Shown piece by piece: positions 24,767 through 34,896 of a stretch of DNA of 64,000 bases. Where the stretch lies: positions 692,303 through 756,302 of the forward strand of contig JBBECT010000004.1 in NCBI GenBank assembly GCA_040881665.1, in the 5' to 3' direction. Position 1 is the stretch's first letter; every line of letters starts with the position of its first letter. Below the pieces are notes generated by a model. It was not told where the DNA came from, made no database searches, and was given only the letters and a program-made list of their open reading frames with translations. This stretch comes from Actinomycetota bacterium. GTDB taxonomy: Bacteria; Actinomycetota; UBA4738; HRBIN12. A program made the translations under genes and the position numbers.

Positions 24767-25201
24767 ATGACGATGCTCGCGCAGAGCACGGATGGCTGGG
24801 GCGGTCTCGGTTTTACCTTCTGGTTGATCTACGCGATCGTCTTGGTCGTGTACCTGGCGTCGCTCTGGGTCGTCTTCACGAAGGCGGGACGCCCGGGATG
24901 GGCCGCGATCATCCCCATCTACAACATCTGGGTGTTGCTCGAGATCGTCGGCCGGCCTGGCTGGTGGTTGATCCTCTACCTGATCCCGATCGTGAACATC
25001 GTCGTGCACATCATCGTGCTCGTGGATCTATCGAAGAGCTTCGGCCACGGAGCCGGTTTCGCGATCGGTCTGCTGCTGATCCCGATCATCTTCTTCCCGG
25101 TCCTGGCGTGGGGGGACTCCACCTATCGGGGACCGTCCGCACCCGGCGCCCCCGGAGCGGCCCCGGTACCTCCGCCCCCGCCACCACCTGCACCAGCCTG
25201 A
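24767..25201 (+). CDS. DUF5684-like small membrane protein
   Basis: 144 residues with four predicted membrane helices (about 14-36, 45-60, 66-88, 98-115) and a Pro/Ala-rich cytoplasmic tail. The FTKAGRPGWAAIIPIYNIWVLLEI and GRPGWW segments match the DUF5684 pattern (KAGxPGW, IIPIYN). Such proteins are found beside secretion, sortase and signal-peptidase genes, but the function is unknown. A second ATG at 24773 is 6 nt after the G-rich ribosome site and may be the true start. Confidence 0.7.
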   Translation: MTMLAQSTDGWGGLGFTFWLIYAIVLVVYLASLWVVFTKAGRPGWAAIIPIYNIWVLLEIVGRPGWWLILYLIPIVNIVVHIIVLVDLSKSFGHGAGFAIGLLLIPIIFFPVLAWGDSTYRGPSAPGAPGAAPVPPPPPPPAPA

Positions 25202-25215
25202 TCGACCCAGTCGTG

Positions 25216-25289
25216 TGGAGCGGGTGAGGGGAATCGGACCCCCGTCTCGAGCTTGGGAAGCTCGCATTCTGCCATTGAACTACACCCGC
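25216..25289 (-). tRNA. tRNA-Gly (CCC)
   Basis: The minus strand folds as a cloverleaf: acceptor GCGGGTG/CACCCGC, D arm with AGTTCAATGG, anticodon stem CGAGC/GCTCG with loop TTCCCAA (anticodon CCC), T arm GGGGGTCCGATTCCCC (GTTC-type loop reads GTCCGATTC). An encoded CCA lies at 25216-25218. It reads Gly codons GGG. Confidence 0.95.
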
Positions 25290-25417
25290 AGGACGCTCCT
25301 TGCGGAGCGTGTCGAGCCGCGATTCTAGCGCGGCTCGCGCGACGCGGACCCTGGAGCCGACCGGCCACGACCTGCGGGTCTCGTGCTGCCGACCTCGCGG
25401 TATCCGCGATCGACGGC

Positions 25418-25423
25418 TATCCT
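25418..25423 (+). promoter_or_regulatory. -10 hexamer of trpD
   Basis: TATCCT followed by 10 nt and the ATG at 25434; no Shine-Dalgarno sequence, so the transcript is probably leaderless or nearly so. Confidence 0.4.
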
Positions 25424-25433
25424 TCCGTCCCTC

Positions 25434-26504
25434 ATGGCCTCCCTGACGGATCGACACGACGCGGACTTCTGGCCCTCCGTGCTCGCACGCGTGTCGGGGG
25501 GGGCTTCGCTCTCGGCCGACGAAGCGGCCGAGGCGATGCGCGCGATCATGGAGGGCGATGCGACGCCCGCCCAGGTCGGTGGGTTGCTCATGGCGCTGCG
25601 CACCAAGGGCGAATCGGTCGAGGAGATCGCCGGGTTCGCCGACGTGATGCTCGAGTTCGCCAGCCCCGTCACCGCTCCCGATCCTCTCCCCGGCTTGGTC
25701 GTCGTCGACACGTGCGGAACGGGAGGCGACCGATCGGGCACCTTCAACATCTCGACCGTCGGTGCGATCGTGGCGGCCGGCGCCGGCGCGACCGTGGCCA
25801 AACACGGGAACCGCGCCGCGACGTCGGACTGCGGGTCCGCCGACCTGCTCGAGGCGCTCGGTGTGCGGATCGATCTCGACGCGGCCGGTGTGCAGCGCTG
25901 TCTGACCGAGGCGGGCATCGGGTTCATGTTCGCTCCTGCGTTCCACCCCGCCACCGCGTACGCGGTGGGGATCCGGCGCGAGCTGCGCGTCCCGACGGCG
26001 TTCAACTTCCTCGGACCGCTCACGAACCCCGCACGTCCCGGGGCTCAGGTCGTGGGGGTCTCCGACGCTCGGATGCTGCCGCTCGTGGCCGAGGTGCTCG
26101 CTCGTCGCGGGGTGCGGGCGAAGGTGTTCCGCGGTGAGGACGGCTTGGACGAGCTGACCACGACGGGACTGTCAACCGTGTACGAGGTCGTGGACGGGAA
26201 CCTGCACGAGCGCACCCTCGATCCGACCGACCTCGGGTTCGCGAAGGCCTCACCCGACGCACTCCTCGGTGGAGACGTTGATCGCAACGTCGAGATCGCG
26301 CGTGAGGTGCTGGCCGGCGCGCCCGGCCCGACCCGCGACGTCGTTATGCTGAACGCGGGCGCCGCCCTCGAGGTGGCCGGGGTCGCCGCGTCGCTCGCGG
26401 AGGGGATCGTCGCCGCGGCCGCGTCGATCGACGAGGGCAGGGCGTCGGCGGTGCTCGATCGCTGGGTCGCGTGCTCCGCGGCCGCCACTTCGGCGAACGG
26501 GTAG
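25434..26504 (+). CDS. trpD: Anthranilate phosphoribosyltransferase TrpD
   Basis: Tryptophan synthesis, step 2: joins anthranilate and PRPP. 356 residues. The PRPP-binding loops are [15 protein letters not shown] (about 98-112) and [36 protein letters not shown] and the DGLDEL motif complete the site. Start ATG 25434. No other trp gene is nearby, so it is isolated from any trp operon. Its stop overlaps the -10 of dcd. Confidence 0.95.
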   Translation: MASLTDRHDADFWPSVLARVSGGASLSADEAAEAMRAIMEGDATPAQVGGLLMALRTKGESVEEIAGFADVMLEFASPVTAPDPLPGLVVVDTCGTGGDRSGTFNISTVGAIVAAGAGATVAKHGNRAATSDCGSADLLEALGVRIDLDAAGVQRCLTEAGIGFMFAPAFHPATAYAVGIRRELRVPTAFNFLGPLTNPARPGAQVVGVSDARMLPLVAEVLARRGVRAKVFRGEDGLDELTTTGLSTVYEVVDGNLHERTLDPTDLGFAKASPDALLGGDVDRNVEIAREVLAGAPGPTRDVVMLNAGAALEVAGVAASLAEGIVAAAASIDEGRASAVLDRWVACSAAATSANG

Positions 26505-26507
26505 CAT
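26502..26507 (+). promoter_or_regulatory. -10 hexamer of dcd overlapping the trpD stop
   Basis: TAGCAT, whose first three bases are the trpD stop codon, followed by 8 nt and the dcd ATG at 26516 with no ribosome site. Confidence 0.5.
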
Positions 26508-26515
26508 CCGCGCCG

Positions 26516-27082
26516 ATGATCCTCTCCGACCGCACGATCCGCGAGGAGCTCGCCGCCGGACGGGTCGTGATCGACCCGCTCGACGAGGCGTGCATCCAGC
26601 CGTCGTCGGTCGATCTGCACGTCGACTCGCAGTTCCGCGTGTTCGCGAACTCGCGCTATCCCTACATCGACGTGCAGCGCGAGATGCCCGACCTCACCGA
26701 GCTCGTGGAGGTCCCCGGCGAGGAGCCGTTCATCCTGCACCCCGGGGAGTTCGTCCTCGGTTCGACCCTCGAGCGCGTCGCCCTGCCCGACGATCTCGTC
26801 GCCCGGCTGGAGGGGAAGTCCTCGCTCGGCCGGTTGGGTCTGCTGATCCACTCGACGGCCGGCTACGTCGACCCCGGTTGGGACGGCTACCTCACGCTCG
26901 AGCTCTCGAACGTGGCGAACCTGCCCATCACGATCTACCCGAAGATGAAGATCGGGCAGATCTCGTTCTTCCGGCTCACGACCCCGGCCGACGTCCCGTA
27001 CGGTTCCTCCGAGGCGGGATCGAAGTACCAGGGACAGCGTGGTCCCACGCCCAGCCGGTTCTTCCGAGACTTCTCGAGTTGA
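26516..27082 (+). CDS. dcd: dCTP deaminase
   Basis: 188 residues, dUTPase-fold enzyme that deaminates dCTP on the route to dTTP. Signatures: [16 protein letters not shown] near the start, [25 protein letters not shown] (about 95-120, nucleotide binding and catalytic Arg and Glu) and the C-terminal [20 protein letters not shown] flap. It could be the bifunctional DCD/dUTPase of actinobacteria. ATG 26516 fits the leaderless -10; the open frame extends further upstream inside trpD but is not needed. It converges on the HEAT-repeat gene. Confidence 0.95.
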   Translation: MILSDRTIREELAAGRVVIDPLDEACIQPSSVDLHVDSQFRVFANSRYPYIDVQREMPDLTELVEVPGEEPFILHPGEFVLGSTLERVALPDDLVARLEGKSSLGRLGLLIHSTAGYVDPGWDGYLTLELSNVANLPITIYPKMKIGQISFFRLTTPADVPYGSSEAGSKYQGQRGPTPSRFFRDFSS

Positions 27083-27103
27083 GACTGCGGCGGCTCGAGA
27101 CCG

Positions 27104-30034
27104 TCAGGCGGGACGCAGCGCCGTCAAGACGCCCCGCGCGGCCTCGGCGACCTCGGGGATCGGGTCGGAATCCGCGACGTGTGCCACGGCTTCGGCGGTC
27201 CGCGGGTCGCCAAGCGCGCCGAGCGCCTTGACGGCGGCCGTCCGCACGTGCTGGTCGGGGTCGCCGAGTGCGGCGAGCGCGTGCTCGACAGCGGCCGGGC
27301 CGCCGATCGCGGCCAGCGCCGTCATCGCACGTCGACGCTGCTTGGGGTCCATCGCGTGCAGCCGTTCGACGAAGTGGTCCGCACCGACGAGCTGATCGAG
27401 CAGCGAACCGACCGTGGGCACCATCTCGGGGGTCGAGTGCAGCAACACGTCGACGAGGAGCTCGGTCGCCGATGCTCCCATCTTCGTCAGCAGGTCGATC
27501 GCCTGATCGCGCAGCGCCGGCGTCGCGAGGACACCGGCCAGTCGCCGGGCGACGGCGGGTGAGCTCCACTCGGTCAACACCTGGCTCGCGGTTTCGCGCA
27601 CGTCCTTGCTCGGATCCTGCAGAGCCTGCACGAGGAACCCGAGCACCGCTTCGGAGTCGATCACTCCGAGCGCACGGACGACCTGTTCGCGCACGGAGGG
27701 ATCGGGGTCGGACAAGGAACCACCGAGTGCGGAGGCGGCCTGCGGGCTCTTGATCCGGCCGAGCGAGGCGGCTGCTTGACGGCGCACATCTGCGACCGGG
27801 TCCTGCAGGGCCTGTACGCATGCCTGCACGCTCGCTTCCGTCCCCCCCTGTCCGGCGAGCGCCACGGCGAGGCGGCGTTCGTCGGGGTCGGGCGCCTGAG
27901 CGTGCTGCAACGCGAGGTCGGCGACGCGGACGGCGTCGGCCCGCGCCATCGCGTCGATCAGCTCGGCGCGCTGTTCGGGACGGGCTTTGGTCAACGCACC
28001 CCACACCGTGTCCAGGTCCTCAGACGCGAGCGAGGCCAGGTGCGGGAGGGCGGCACGCCACACGCGGTCGTCGAGATCGTCGAGCGCGCGCGTCAGCAGA
28101 TCGCTCGCGGCGCGGCCCGCGCCGGCCGGAAGCGCGGTGACCGCCGCCGCCCGAACCGACGGATCGGGGTCGGCGATCGCCTGCGACAGCGCCTGGATCC
28201 GTTCGTCGGCGGATCCGCGCACCACGACCCCGATCGCCGCGGCCCGGACGACCGGCGACGAATCCGAGGTGAGCGAACGCATCGAAGCCTGGACGCCGCT
28301 CGGCTCGCCGGACGTGGCGAGCACATCGAGCACGGCGGTGCGAACGTCCGGGTCGGGATCGCCGAGCCGCTGTTCCAACGCGGGGAGTGCGGCGCGACCG
28401 GCGACCTCCCAGAGGAACCCGACCGCGGCGGGCTTGCGGTCCTGGGCGACGGCGTCGAGCGCTCGCACGAGCTGATCGGTCTCGATCGGGATCGAGGACA
28501 ACGCCCGCCGGAACGGTTCCTGTCGTTCCCCCGCCAGCGCCGCGCCCTGGTCGAGCAGCACGGGCGCCGACTCGGTCAGCCCGCGGAGCTGCGCGACCTC
28601 GGCGGCGATCCGCGGCAGCTCGGGATCGTCGGAACGCGCGGCGTCGTCGACCCACTCCGCCATCACCGTTCGTTCCACATCGGTCAGGGCCGCGGTCGCG
28701 CGTTGCCGGACACCCTCGTCGGGGTCGGCCAGAGCGCGCGCGAGCGCGGTGATCATCTCGCTCTCGGCCGCCTGCTCCACCTGCGACGAGCCGTCGGCTG
28801 GCGGCGGTGGCGGCGGCGGAGCCGCGGCGCGGTCGAGCTCGGCGATGTGATTCGCTGCCAGCTCGGCCGTGGTCCGGATCTCCTCGAGCGGGTCGGCGGT
28901 GAGCTCGGCGAGCGCGCGCGTTGCCGCGGCCGAGCCCTCGAGGCTCAGCAGGCGCGCCGCGCCCAGCCGCCGATCGTCGGTCGCCGTGAGTTGTTCGGTG
29001 ACGTGCCCGACCCCGAGGCCTCGTGCGAGTTCGGCGAGCGGACCGGACTCGCTCGGATCGGGCTTGGAGTCCATGCGCGCGACCGCGTTCAGCGCCGTCG
29101 TCAGATGCTCGTCGTCGGGGCCCCCGCCCCGGGAGACCAGGTCCGGGAGCACCTCGAGGGCGGCGCGTTGGGTGGCCGGGGAATGCCGCGCACCGAGCAA
29201 GGGGAGCAGCGCCGCGACATCGCGATCGCCACGCGCCGCTGCGAGCCGGACCGCCTGGGCGCGAACATCGTCGTCGGGATCCTGGAGGGCTTGCTGGATC
29301 GACGCGTTGGGCAACAGGTCGGCTTGCGCCTCCAGCGCCTGCAACGCCTGGGACCGAACCTGCTGGTCGGGATCCTTCGCCAATGCGAGGACCCGTTCGA
29401 CATCGGACGCCGCTAGGCCGCGATCGGTGAGCGCGACCAGCGCCTCCCGTCGCAGGTCCGGATCGGGCGCGTCGAGCGACGGCTGCGGGACCTCGGGCTC
29501 CGGTTCGGGCTCCGGTTCGGGTTCCGGTTCGGGTTCCGGTTCCGGTTCGGGTTCCGGTTCCGGTTCGGGCTCCGGCTCGGGTTCGGGTTCGGGTTCGGGT
29601 TCGGGTTCGGGGGTCTCCGCGACCGGTTCCGAGGTGGCTTCGGCCTTCTTCTTGCGTCCGGCCTTCGGCTTCGTGTCGGGCTCGGGTGGGGACGAGGCGG
29701 GCGTCTCTGGGGGCTCCTCGTCGGCCGCTTGGGCCCCGGCGGTGGTGTCGGCCGCTTCCGCGCCGGCGTCTCCGTCGGGGTCGTCGGGGCCGAGGTCGAT
29801 CACCGCGGCGTCGTCGTCTGCGTCATCGGGCGCGTCCGAAGGTCGTTCCTCGGTTGCGATCGGAGAGGCGTCCCGCTGCTCGTCGTCGCCGTCGTCCCCG
29901 TCGTCACCGGCGAGCGCGGCCTGACGCTCGGCGAGCGCCTTCAGGCTTCGGTACCAGTCGGACTCGTACGCGTCGACTCCGTCCCCTGCGGGACCCATCA
30001 CGCCTCCGGCACGGCCGTCGTCTGCATCCACCAC
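27104..30034 (-). CDS. HEAT-repeat (PBS-lyase-type) protein with a Pro-Glu repeat linker
   Basis: 976 residues. The first 55 residues include [19 protein letters not shown]; then an acidic low-complexity zone, a Lys patch ([12 protein letters not shown]) and a Glu-Pro dipeptide run (about residues 142-181). From about 190 to the end there are roughly 25 HEAT repeats with the DPDxxVRxxAxxALG consensus. No catalytic domain. Such rods usually act as protein-interaction scaffolds. GTG 30034 has GGGAGG about 6 nt upstream, and TAGCCT just before it is a possible -10. It lies immediately downstream of a NarL-type regulator on the same strand. Confidence 0.85.
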   Translation of the reverse strand: MVDADDGRAGGVMGPAGDGVDAYESDWYRSLKALAERQAALAGDDGDDGDDEQRDASPIATEERPSDAPDDADDDAAVIDLGPDDPDGDAGAEAADTTAGAQAADEEPPETPASSPPEPDTKPKAGRKKKAEATSEPVAETPEPEPEPEPEPEPEPEPEPEPEPEPEPEPEPEPEPEPEPEVPQPSLDAPDPDLRREALVALTDRGLAASDVERVLALAKDPDQQVRSQALQALEAQADLLPNASIQQALQDPDDDVRAQAVRLAAARGDRDVAALLPLLGARHSPATQRAALEVLPDLVSRGGGPDDEHLTTALNAVARMDSKPDPSESGPLAELARGLGVGHVTEQLTATDDRRLGAARLLSLEGSAAATRALAELTADPLEEIRTTAELAANHIAELDRAAAPPPPPPPADGSSQVEQAAESEMITALARALADPDEGVRQRATAALTDVERTVMAEWVDDAARSDDPELPRIAAEVAQLRGLTESAPVLLDQGAALAGERQEPFRRALSSIPIETDQLVRALDAVAQDRKPAAVGFLWEVAGRAALPALEQRLGDPDPDVRTAVLDVLATSGEPSGVQASMRSLTSDSSPVVRAAAIGVVVRGSADERIQALSQAIADPDPSVRAAAVTALPAGAGRAASDLLTRALDDLDDRVWRAALPHLASLASEDLDTVWGALTKARPEQRAELIDAMARADAVRVADLALQHAQAPDPDERRLAVALAGQGGTEASVQACVQALQDPVADVRRQAAASLGRIKSPQAASALGGSLSDPDPSVREQVVRALGVIDSEAVLGFLVQALQDPSKDVRETASQVLTEWSSPAVARRLAGVLATPALRDQAIDLLTKMGASATELLVDVLLHSTPEMVPTVGSLLDQLVGADHFVERLHAMDPKQRRRAMTALAAIGGPAAVEHALAALGDPDQHVRTAAVKALGALGDPRTAEAVAHVADSDPIPEVAEAARGVLTALRPA
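29494..29611. repeat. Tandem hexanucleotide-type repeat encoding (Glu-Pro)n
   Basis: About 118 bp of imperfect 6-bp units (GGTTCG / GGCTCC / GGTTCC variants on the plus strand) inside the HEAT-repeat gene. It encodes about 20 Pro-Glu dipeptides, likely a stiff extended linker between the N-terminal tail and the HEAT rod. Copy number is likely to vary between strains. Confidence 0.85.
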
Positions 30035-30059
30035 GGTCTTCCTCCCAGGCTACTCAGCG

Positions 30060-30764
30060 TCAGCGGCGCTGGGCCTTGGGACGCGGACCGTCCTCGCCGT
30101 TCTCCTCTGAGTCCTTGTGGTGCGTGGGGCCGATCCCCATCGCGACCGCGGCCATCGCGGCCTGCGTGCGGTTCGTGACGCCGAGCTTGCGGAACACGGC
30201 AGCGAGGTGCGCCTTGACCGTCTTCTCCGACAGGTACAGGGTCTGCGCGATGTCGCGGTTGCTGCGTCCTTCGGACAGCAATCCGAGGATGTCGCGCTCC
30301 CGGCTCGTCAGGTTGTACTCCTGGCGGGCGGTGTCTGCGCTTTCGCTCGCCTCGACGTCCTCGAACAGGTTCTGGATCACCTTCGGTGACAGAACGTTGC
30401 CGCTGCCCGAGAGCGCGACGCGGATCGCCTGTCCGAGATCGTCGGGTGTCGCATCCTTCAGCAGGTACCCGGCCGCCCCGTCTGCGAGGGCGCGCTTCAC
30501 GTAGACCGCCTGGTCGTAGGTCGAGAGCATGATCACCGGGACGTCGCTCCAGCCGGCCTTCAGCGTCCGGAGCAGTTCGAGTCCGTCCAGGCCCGGCATC
30601 CGGACGTCGACGAGTGCGACCTCGATCCCACCCTGCTCCATCACGGCGACGGCCTCGTCGGCCCCGCCGGACTCGGCCACCTCGGCGTCGGGGAAGCACT
30701 CGCGGACCACGTGCGCCATCCCCCGACGGACGAGCGCATGGTCGTCGACGATCAAGACCTTCAT
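30060..30764 (-). CDS. NarL-family response regulator (DosR-like candidate)
   Basis: 234 residues. Receiver domain with the phospho-acceptor Asp in VALVDVRMPGLDG (about residue 52), Ser/Thr in VIMLSTYDQ and Lys in AGYLLKDATP. LuxR-type helix-turn-helix near the end (LTSRERDILGLLSEGRSNRDIAQTLYLSEKTVKAHLAAVFRKLG). The last 25 residues are a charged extension. The ATG at 30764 has AAGGAGA 8 nt before. The kinase gene lies 11 bp upstream, and a DosR-like box precedes that kinase gene, suggesting autoregulation. Confidence 0.9.
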   Translation of the reverse strand: MKVLIVDDHALVRRGMAHVVRECFPDAEVAESGGADEAVAVMEQGGIEVALVDVRMPGLDGLELLRTLKAGWSDVPVIMLSTYDQAVYVKRALADGAAGYLLKDATPDDLGQAIRVALSGSGNVLSPKVIQNLFEDVEASESADTARQEYNLTSRERDILGLLSEGRSNRDIAQTLYLSEKTVKAHLAAVFRKLGVTNRTQAAMAAVAMGIGPTHHKDSEENGEDGPRPKAQRR

Positions 30765-30775
30765 CTGTTGTCTCC

Positions 30776-32047
30776 TTACGTCCGGGAGGGTGCCGTCGGC
30801 AACCCCGCGACCACCCGGGTGCCTGCCCCGGGTGCGGTCTCGATCCCGAAGGTGCCGCCTGCTTCGGCGACCCGCTCGCGGATCAAGCTGAGCCCCATGT
30901 GGCCCGGTGCATCCCGGACCGACGCTGGGTCGTACCCCCTCCCGTCGTCGAGGATCTCGACGACGAACGTTCCTGGTTCGGTGCGCAGCGCGACACGGAT
31001 CGTGCTCGCGTCGGCGTGCTTCGCGGTATTCGCGATCGCCTCGCGGATCACCTGTCGCGCGACCTCGATCGTGGCGTCGTCCACCTCGTCGAGGTCGTCG
31101 ACGTCGATCGTGGCTTCGACCGGGAGCTTCCATCGCTCGGCGACGCCGCGGACGTAGCCGCGAATACGTTCGTCGGCCGTCGCGTCGAGCTGCTCGGACC
31201 GCGTGAGATCGAACAGGAGCCCGCGCAGGTCGAACAGGGTCCGTCGCACGTCGGTGGCTGCCTCGGTGACCGCGTCGGCGAGCGGCGGATCGAGGTCGTC
31301 GCGAGCGCCGAGCCGGCGCAGCTCGAGGAAGGCAGCCGTCACGGCCTGGGTCACACCGTCGTGGATCTGCGCGGCCCATCGCTCGCGTTCGGCCGCGGAG
31401 CCGCTCGTCGCGGTGCGCCGGCGATCCTGCATCGCCTCGCGCGCGGCCATGAGCGCGCGACCGACGATCGCCAGCGTGACGGGGTGCGGAGGCGTCTGTT
31501 CGCTCCCCGCCAGGAGCAGCTCGACGCGATCGGAGGCGGCGAACCCCCCCGCCAGATGGGGAAGTCGTGCACCCGTTACGACGCCGAGCTGGTGGACGGT
31601 CGCCTCGGTCAAGGGGGAGGAGCGATCGAGCGCGCCGAGTTCGGCTCGCACGCCGCGCGCCACGGTGCGGGGACGGTCACCGGGTCCGACCCCGTCGATC
31701 TGGAGCCGGCCGCCCCGCTCGTACAGACAGATCAGCTCCTCGACGCCGAGTCGCTCGGCCGCCGCCGCGAGAACATCGGCGAATTCCGACTCGGGCTCGC
31801 GGACGACCCTGCGGATCGTGTCGAGCACGTCGAGCTCAGGTGGGAGCGCGGACCGCCCGTCGCCGGCAATGTCTTCGCCGATCGGGAACACGATCAGACC
31901 CTCGGCCCGGCCTTCGACCACATCCTCGAGGGCCGCCGAGCCGTCTCCGACGGCCGCGACCGCGTCGGCGCCGAGCAGGCGCGCCAGCTTGCGGCAGGCG
32001 TCGGTGCTTCCTGCGCCGGGCACGTCCCGGCTCTGGGTCTCCTGCAC
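30776..32047 (-). CDS. Sensor histidine kinase, NarX/DosS-type (HisKA_3)
   Basis: 423 residues, no membrane helix. The first 200 residues may hold a GAF-like sensor (about 70-200, LLGADAVAAVG, RLGVEELICLYERGG). The HisKA_3 motif is AAQIHDGVTQAVTAAFLELRRL (His about 227), followed by DVRRTLFDLRGLL, and then a HATPase_c domain with N box REAIANTAKHADAS, G1 DDGRGYDP and G2 GHMGLSLIRERV. I chose GTG 32047 because GGAGAGG lies before it; a longer frame upstream is Pro-rich and covers the DosR-like box. It pairs with the regulator gene 11 bp downstream. Confidence 0.85.
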   Translation of the reverse strand: MQETQSRDVPGAGSTDACRKLARLLGADAVAAVGDGSAALEDVVEGRAEGLIVFPIGEDIAGDGRSALPPELDVLDTIRRVVREPESEFADVLAAAAERLGVEELICLYERGGRLQIDGVGPGDRPRTVARGVRAELGALDRSSPLTEATVHQLGVVTGARLPHLAGGFAASDRVELLLAGSEQTPPHPVTLAIVGRALMAAREAMQDRRRTATSGSAAERERWAAQIHDGVTQAVTAAFLELRRLGARDDLDPPLADAVTEAATDVRRTLFDLRGLLFDLTRSEQLDATADERIRGYVRGVAERWKLPVEATIDVDDLDEVDDATIEVARQVIREAIANTAKHADASTIRVALRTEPGTFVVEILDDGRGYDPASVRDAPGHMGLSLIRERVAEAGGTFGIETAPGAGTRVVAGLPTAPSRT

Positions 32048-32063
32048 GTTCCTGCCTCTCCGA

Positions 32064-32077
32064 GGGACTTTCGGTCT
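32064..32077. promoter_or_regulatory. DosR/DevR-like box upstream of the kinase gene
   Basis: GGGACTTTCGGTCT on the plus strand, 17-30 nt before the kinase GTG (minus strand). It matches the GGGACTTNNGNCCC-type core in 12 of 14 positions. Confidence 0.45.
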
Positions 32078-32177
32078 AGTTCCTTTTCGGTCGAACGGCC
32101 CTTGGGCTTGACCCCTCCCGTGCGGAGACAGGCGCAGCGCCCGAGGCCCAGGAGGCGGAGGGCTCGCGGATGCCGAC

Positions 32178-32200
32178 GCCGGAGGGGAGCGCCCTCCGGC
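32178..32200. repeat. Perfect 9-bp stem-loop between divergent promoters
   Basis: GCCGGAGGG and CCCTCCGGC separated by GAGCG. It may act as a terminator or insulator between the divergent transcripts. Confidence 0.45.
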
Positions 32201-32329
32201 CCCTGCCGGCGGCTCTTCGGTCAGCATCGGGAGGGGTGGGGCGGGACCGAAGCCCCCAGGCGGTTGGACCCCCCGATCCGCAGGTAGGTGAGTTGTTGAT
32301 GCCATGGAGTGCAACAGGTGAGGGGAGAC

Positions 32330-32361
32330 AAGTTGACAGCCTCACACTCAACTTCTAGACT
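32330..32361 (+). promoter_or_regulatory. dnaK promoter overlapped by an HspR (HAIR-like) operator
   Basis: TTGACA (32333-32338) and TAGACT (32356-32361) are spaced by 17 bp: a full vegetative promoter. Across the -35 and spacer lies the inverted repeat AAGTTGA (32330-32336) and TCAACTT (32348-32354). The right arm ACTCAAC matches the HAIR half-site ACTCAAG in 6 of 7 bases; the left arm is weaker. A further half-like GTCAACTT is at 32371-32378. HspR, encoded four genes downstream, would repress here with DnaK as co-repressor. Confidence 0.7.
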
Positions 32362-32427
32362 CATCACGCAGTCAACTTCGAAACACACGATCCAGTCCGA
32401 GCCGACACCCAAGAGAGGAAGGCACCG

Positions 32428-34281
32428 ATGGCACGAGCTGTGGGCATCGACCTGGGAACGACGAACTCGGTGGTCTCGACACTCGAGGCCGGCGAGCCTG
32501 TCGTGATCCCGAACGCGGAGGGCGCCCGGACCACCCCGTCGGTGGTCGGTTTCTCCAAGAACGGCGAGATCCTCGTCGGCGAGGTCGCCAAGCGTCAGGC
32601 GATCACGAACCCCGACCGCACGATCCGGTCGGTCAAACGGCACATGGGACGCGACTGGTCCGTCGACATCGACGGGAAGAAGTGGACACCGCAAGAGGTG
32701 TCCGCGCAGATCCTCGGCAAGCTGAAGCGCGACGCCGAGTCCTACCTGTCGGACTCGGTATCCGAGGCGGTCATCACCGTTCCCGCCTACTTCGACGACG
32801 CACAGCGTCAGGCGACGAAGGAAGCCGGGCAGATCGCCGGCCTCGAGGTGTTGCGGATCGTGAACGAGCCGACCGCGGCCGCGCTCGCCTACGGGCTGGA
32901 CAAGCAGCACGACCAGACGATCCTCGTCTTCGACCTCGGCGGCGGCACCTTCGATGTGTCCCTGCTCGAGATCGGCGACGGCGTCTTCGAGGTGAAGGCG
33001 ACGCACGGCGACACCGAGCTCGGTGGCGACGACTGGGATCAGCGGATCGTCGATTGGCTCGTGAAGAACTTCTCCGATGAGCACGGCATCGACCTGTCGT
33101 CGGATCGCATGGCGATGCAGCGCCTGCAGGAGGCGGCGGAGAAGGCGAAGACCGAGTTGTCGCAGGTGACCGAAGCCGCGATCAACCTTCCGTTCATCGC
33201 CGAAGGCCCACTGCACATCGAGACGAAGCTCACCCGCGCGGAGTTCGAGCGGATGACCGAGGACCTCGTGCAGCGCACGCGCGTTCCCTTCGAGCAGGCG
33301 ATCGCCGACTGGGGCAAGCCCGTGTCGAACATCGATCACGTGATCCTGGTGGGCGGTTCCACCCGCATGCCGATGATCACCGCCCTGGTGAAGGAGCTGA
33401 CCGGAGGCAAGGAGCCGCACAAGGGGGTCAACCCCGACGAGGTCGTCTCGGTCGGCGCCGCGATCCAGGCGGGCGTGCTGAAGGGCGACGTGAAGGACAT
33501 CCTGTTGCTCGACGTCACGCCTCTGTCGCTCGGTGTCGAGACGAAAGGCGGCATCTTCCAGAAGATGATCGAGCGCAATACGACGATCCCGACCCGCAAG
33601 GCAGAGACGTTCACGACCGCCGACGACAACCAGACTACGGTCGAGATCCACGTCCTGCAGGGCGAGGCCGAGACGGTGTACTCCCCGGCGATGCGCTCGC
33701 TCGGGAAGTTCCACCTGATGGGGATCCCACCCGCGCCGCGCGGTATGCCGCAGATCGAGGTCGCCTTCGACATCGACGCGAACGGCATCGTCAACGTGAG
33801 CGCGAAGGACCTGGCCACCGGCAAGGAACAGCAGATGACGATCACCGGTGGAACGGCCCTGGGCAAGGAGGAGATCGACCGGATGGTCGCCGACGCGGAG
33901 CAGTTCGCCTCCGAGGATCACGAACGGCGCGAGGCCGCCGAGGCACGCAACCAAGCCGACCAGGTCGCCTACCAGGTCGACAAGAGCCTCGAGGAGTGGG
34001 GCGACAAGCTCCCCGAGTCCGAGCGCGACGAGCTGAAGAAGCTGAACGACGAGTTGAAGGAGGCCCTGAAGGGCGACGACCTCGAGGCGATCAAGAGCTC
34101 CTCGGAGACCGTGGTGCAGAAGTGGCAGCAGGCCGGAGCGTCGATCCAACAGGCCGCGCAGGCCGAGGGCCAGCAGGCTCCCGGTGCGCCGGCGGACGGG
34201 GGCGACGCGTCTCAGCCGCCTTCCGATGGTGAGGGCGACGTGGTCGAGGGCGAGATCGTCGACGAGGGCGAGGCGTCGTGA
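32428..34281 (+). CDS. dnaK: Chaperone protein DnaK (Hsp70)
   Basis: 617 residues. Nucleotide-binding domain motifs: [11 protein letters not shown] (about 6-16), [19 protein letters not shown], and [12 protein letters not shown]. The substrate domain follows [17 protein letters not shown], and the lid ends in a Gln/Ala-rich tail with [11 protein letters not shown]. In actinobacteria DnaK is also the co-repressor of HspR. A GAGAGGAAGG ribosome site precedes the ATG. First gene of dnaK-grpE-dnaJ-hspR-clpB; GTGA overlap with grpE. Confidence 0.97.
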   Translation: MARAVGIDLGTTNSVVSTLEAGEPVVIPNAEGARTTPSVVGFSKNGEILVGEVAKRQAITNPDRTIRSVKRHMGRDWSVDIDGKKWTPQEVSAQILGKLKRDAESYLSDSVSEAVITVPAYFDDAQRQATKEAGQIAGLEVLRIVNEPTAAALAYGLDKQHDQTILVFDLGGGTFDVSLLEIGDGVFEVKATHGDTELGGDDWDQRIVDWLVKNFSDEHGIDLSSDRMAMQRLQEAAEKAKTELSQVTEAAINLPFIAEGPLHIETKLTRAEFERMTEDLVQRTRVPFEQAIADWGKPVSNIDHVILVGGSTRMPMITALVKELTGGKEPHKGVNPDEVVSVGAAIQAGVLKGDVKDILLLDVTPLSLGVETKGGIFQKMIERNTTIPTRKAETFTTADDNQTTVEIHVLQGEAETVYSPAMRSLGKFHLMGIPPAPRGMPQIEVAFDIDANGIVNVSAKDLATGKEQQMTITGGTALGKEEIDRMVADAEQFASEDHERREAAEARNQADQVAYQVDKSLEEWGDKLPESERDELKKLNDELKEALKGDDLEAIKSSSETVVQKWQQAGASIQQAAQAEGQQAPGAPADGGDASQPPSDGEGDVVEGEIVDEGEAS

Positions 34282-34880
34282 CCGACGTGGGTGAGCCCGA
34301 GGGCGACGAACGGGAACGTCCGCGGGTCAAGGTGACCGATCGGCGGCGGATCCGTCCGGGCGACGTGCCCGCCGCCGCAGGACCCCTCGCGCAGGATCCC
34401 CCCGAGCCCGACGACGCCGGGGAACCCGACGAGCTCGCGGTCGCACTCCGGCAGGCACAGGAATACCGCGAGCTGGCACAGCGGCTGCAGGCCGACTTCG
34501 ACAACTACCGCAAGCGCGTCGTGAAGGAGCAGACGCGCGCGGTCGAGATGGCGGCCGAGCCGTTCGTCCGGCGGTTGCTCGAGGTGCTCGACGACTTCGA
34601 CCTGGCGTTGCTGTCGGTCGGGGAGGACGACGCGACCGACGCCGATCGGTTCGTCAAGGGCGTCGAGCTGGTGTACGCGAAGCTGATCGACGCGTTACGG
34701 GGCGAGGGTCTCGAGCGGATCGAGGCCGAGGGAAAGCTCTTCGATCCGAACGAGCACGAGGCTCTGATGCAGACCGGCGACGGCGATTCGGAACCGGTCG
34801 TGACGGAGGTGTTCCGTCAGGGCTACCGGCTGAACGGCAAGGTGCTGCGGCCCGCGCAGGTGCGCGTGACGCGCGAGTAA
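34278..34880 (+). CDS. grpE: Nucleotide exchange factor GrpE
   Basis: 200 residues. Disordered charged N-terminus (1-50), long coiled coil ([28 protein letters not shown]), then the beta domain with FDPNEHEAL and [23 protein letters not shown]. It releases ADP from DnaK. The GTG start overlaps the dnaK stop (GTGA). A gap of 16 nt to dnaJ. Confidence 0.95.
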   Translation: MTDVGEPEGDERERPRVKVTDRRRIRPGDVPAAAGPLAQDPPEPDDAGEPDELAVALRQAQEYRELAQRLQADFDNYRKRVVKEQTRAVEMAAEPFVRRLLEVLDDFDLALLSVGEDDATDADRFVKGVELVYAKLIDALRGEGLERIEAEGKLFDPNEHEALMQTGDGDSEPVVTEVFRQGYRLNGKVLRPAQVRVTRE

Positions 34881-34896
34881 GAAGGGATACACACCG

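Larger units (their letters stand above)
32048..32427. other. Divergent intergenic region kinase/dnaK
   Basis: 380 bp with no gene. From left to right it holds the DosR-like box, a 9-bp perfect hairpin at 32178-32200, and the dnaK promoter with the HspR operator. The remaining stretch (32200-32320) is GC-rich with no feature I can name; short open frames cross it but lack ribosome sites. Confidence 0.6.

Noticed and set aside
25462-25475. GGACTTCTGGCCCT inside trpD, which fits the DosR-box consensus
   Set aside because: It lies within the coding sequence, lacks the TTTC spacer shared by the three intergenic boxes, and is explained by the codons for Asp-Phe-Trp-Pro.
29494-29611. Short tandem repeat resembling a CRISPR or VNTR locus
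   Set aside because: Units are 6 bp, without spacers, in frame with the HEAT-repeat gene and encoding Pro-Glu pairs; it is a coding low-complexity tract.
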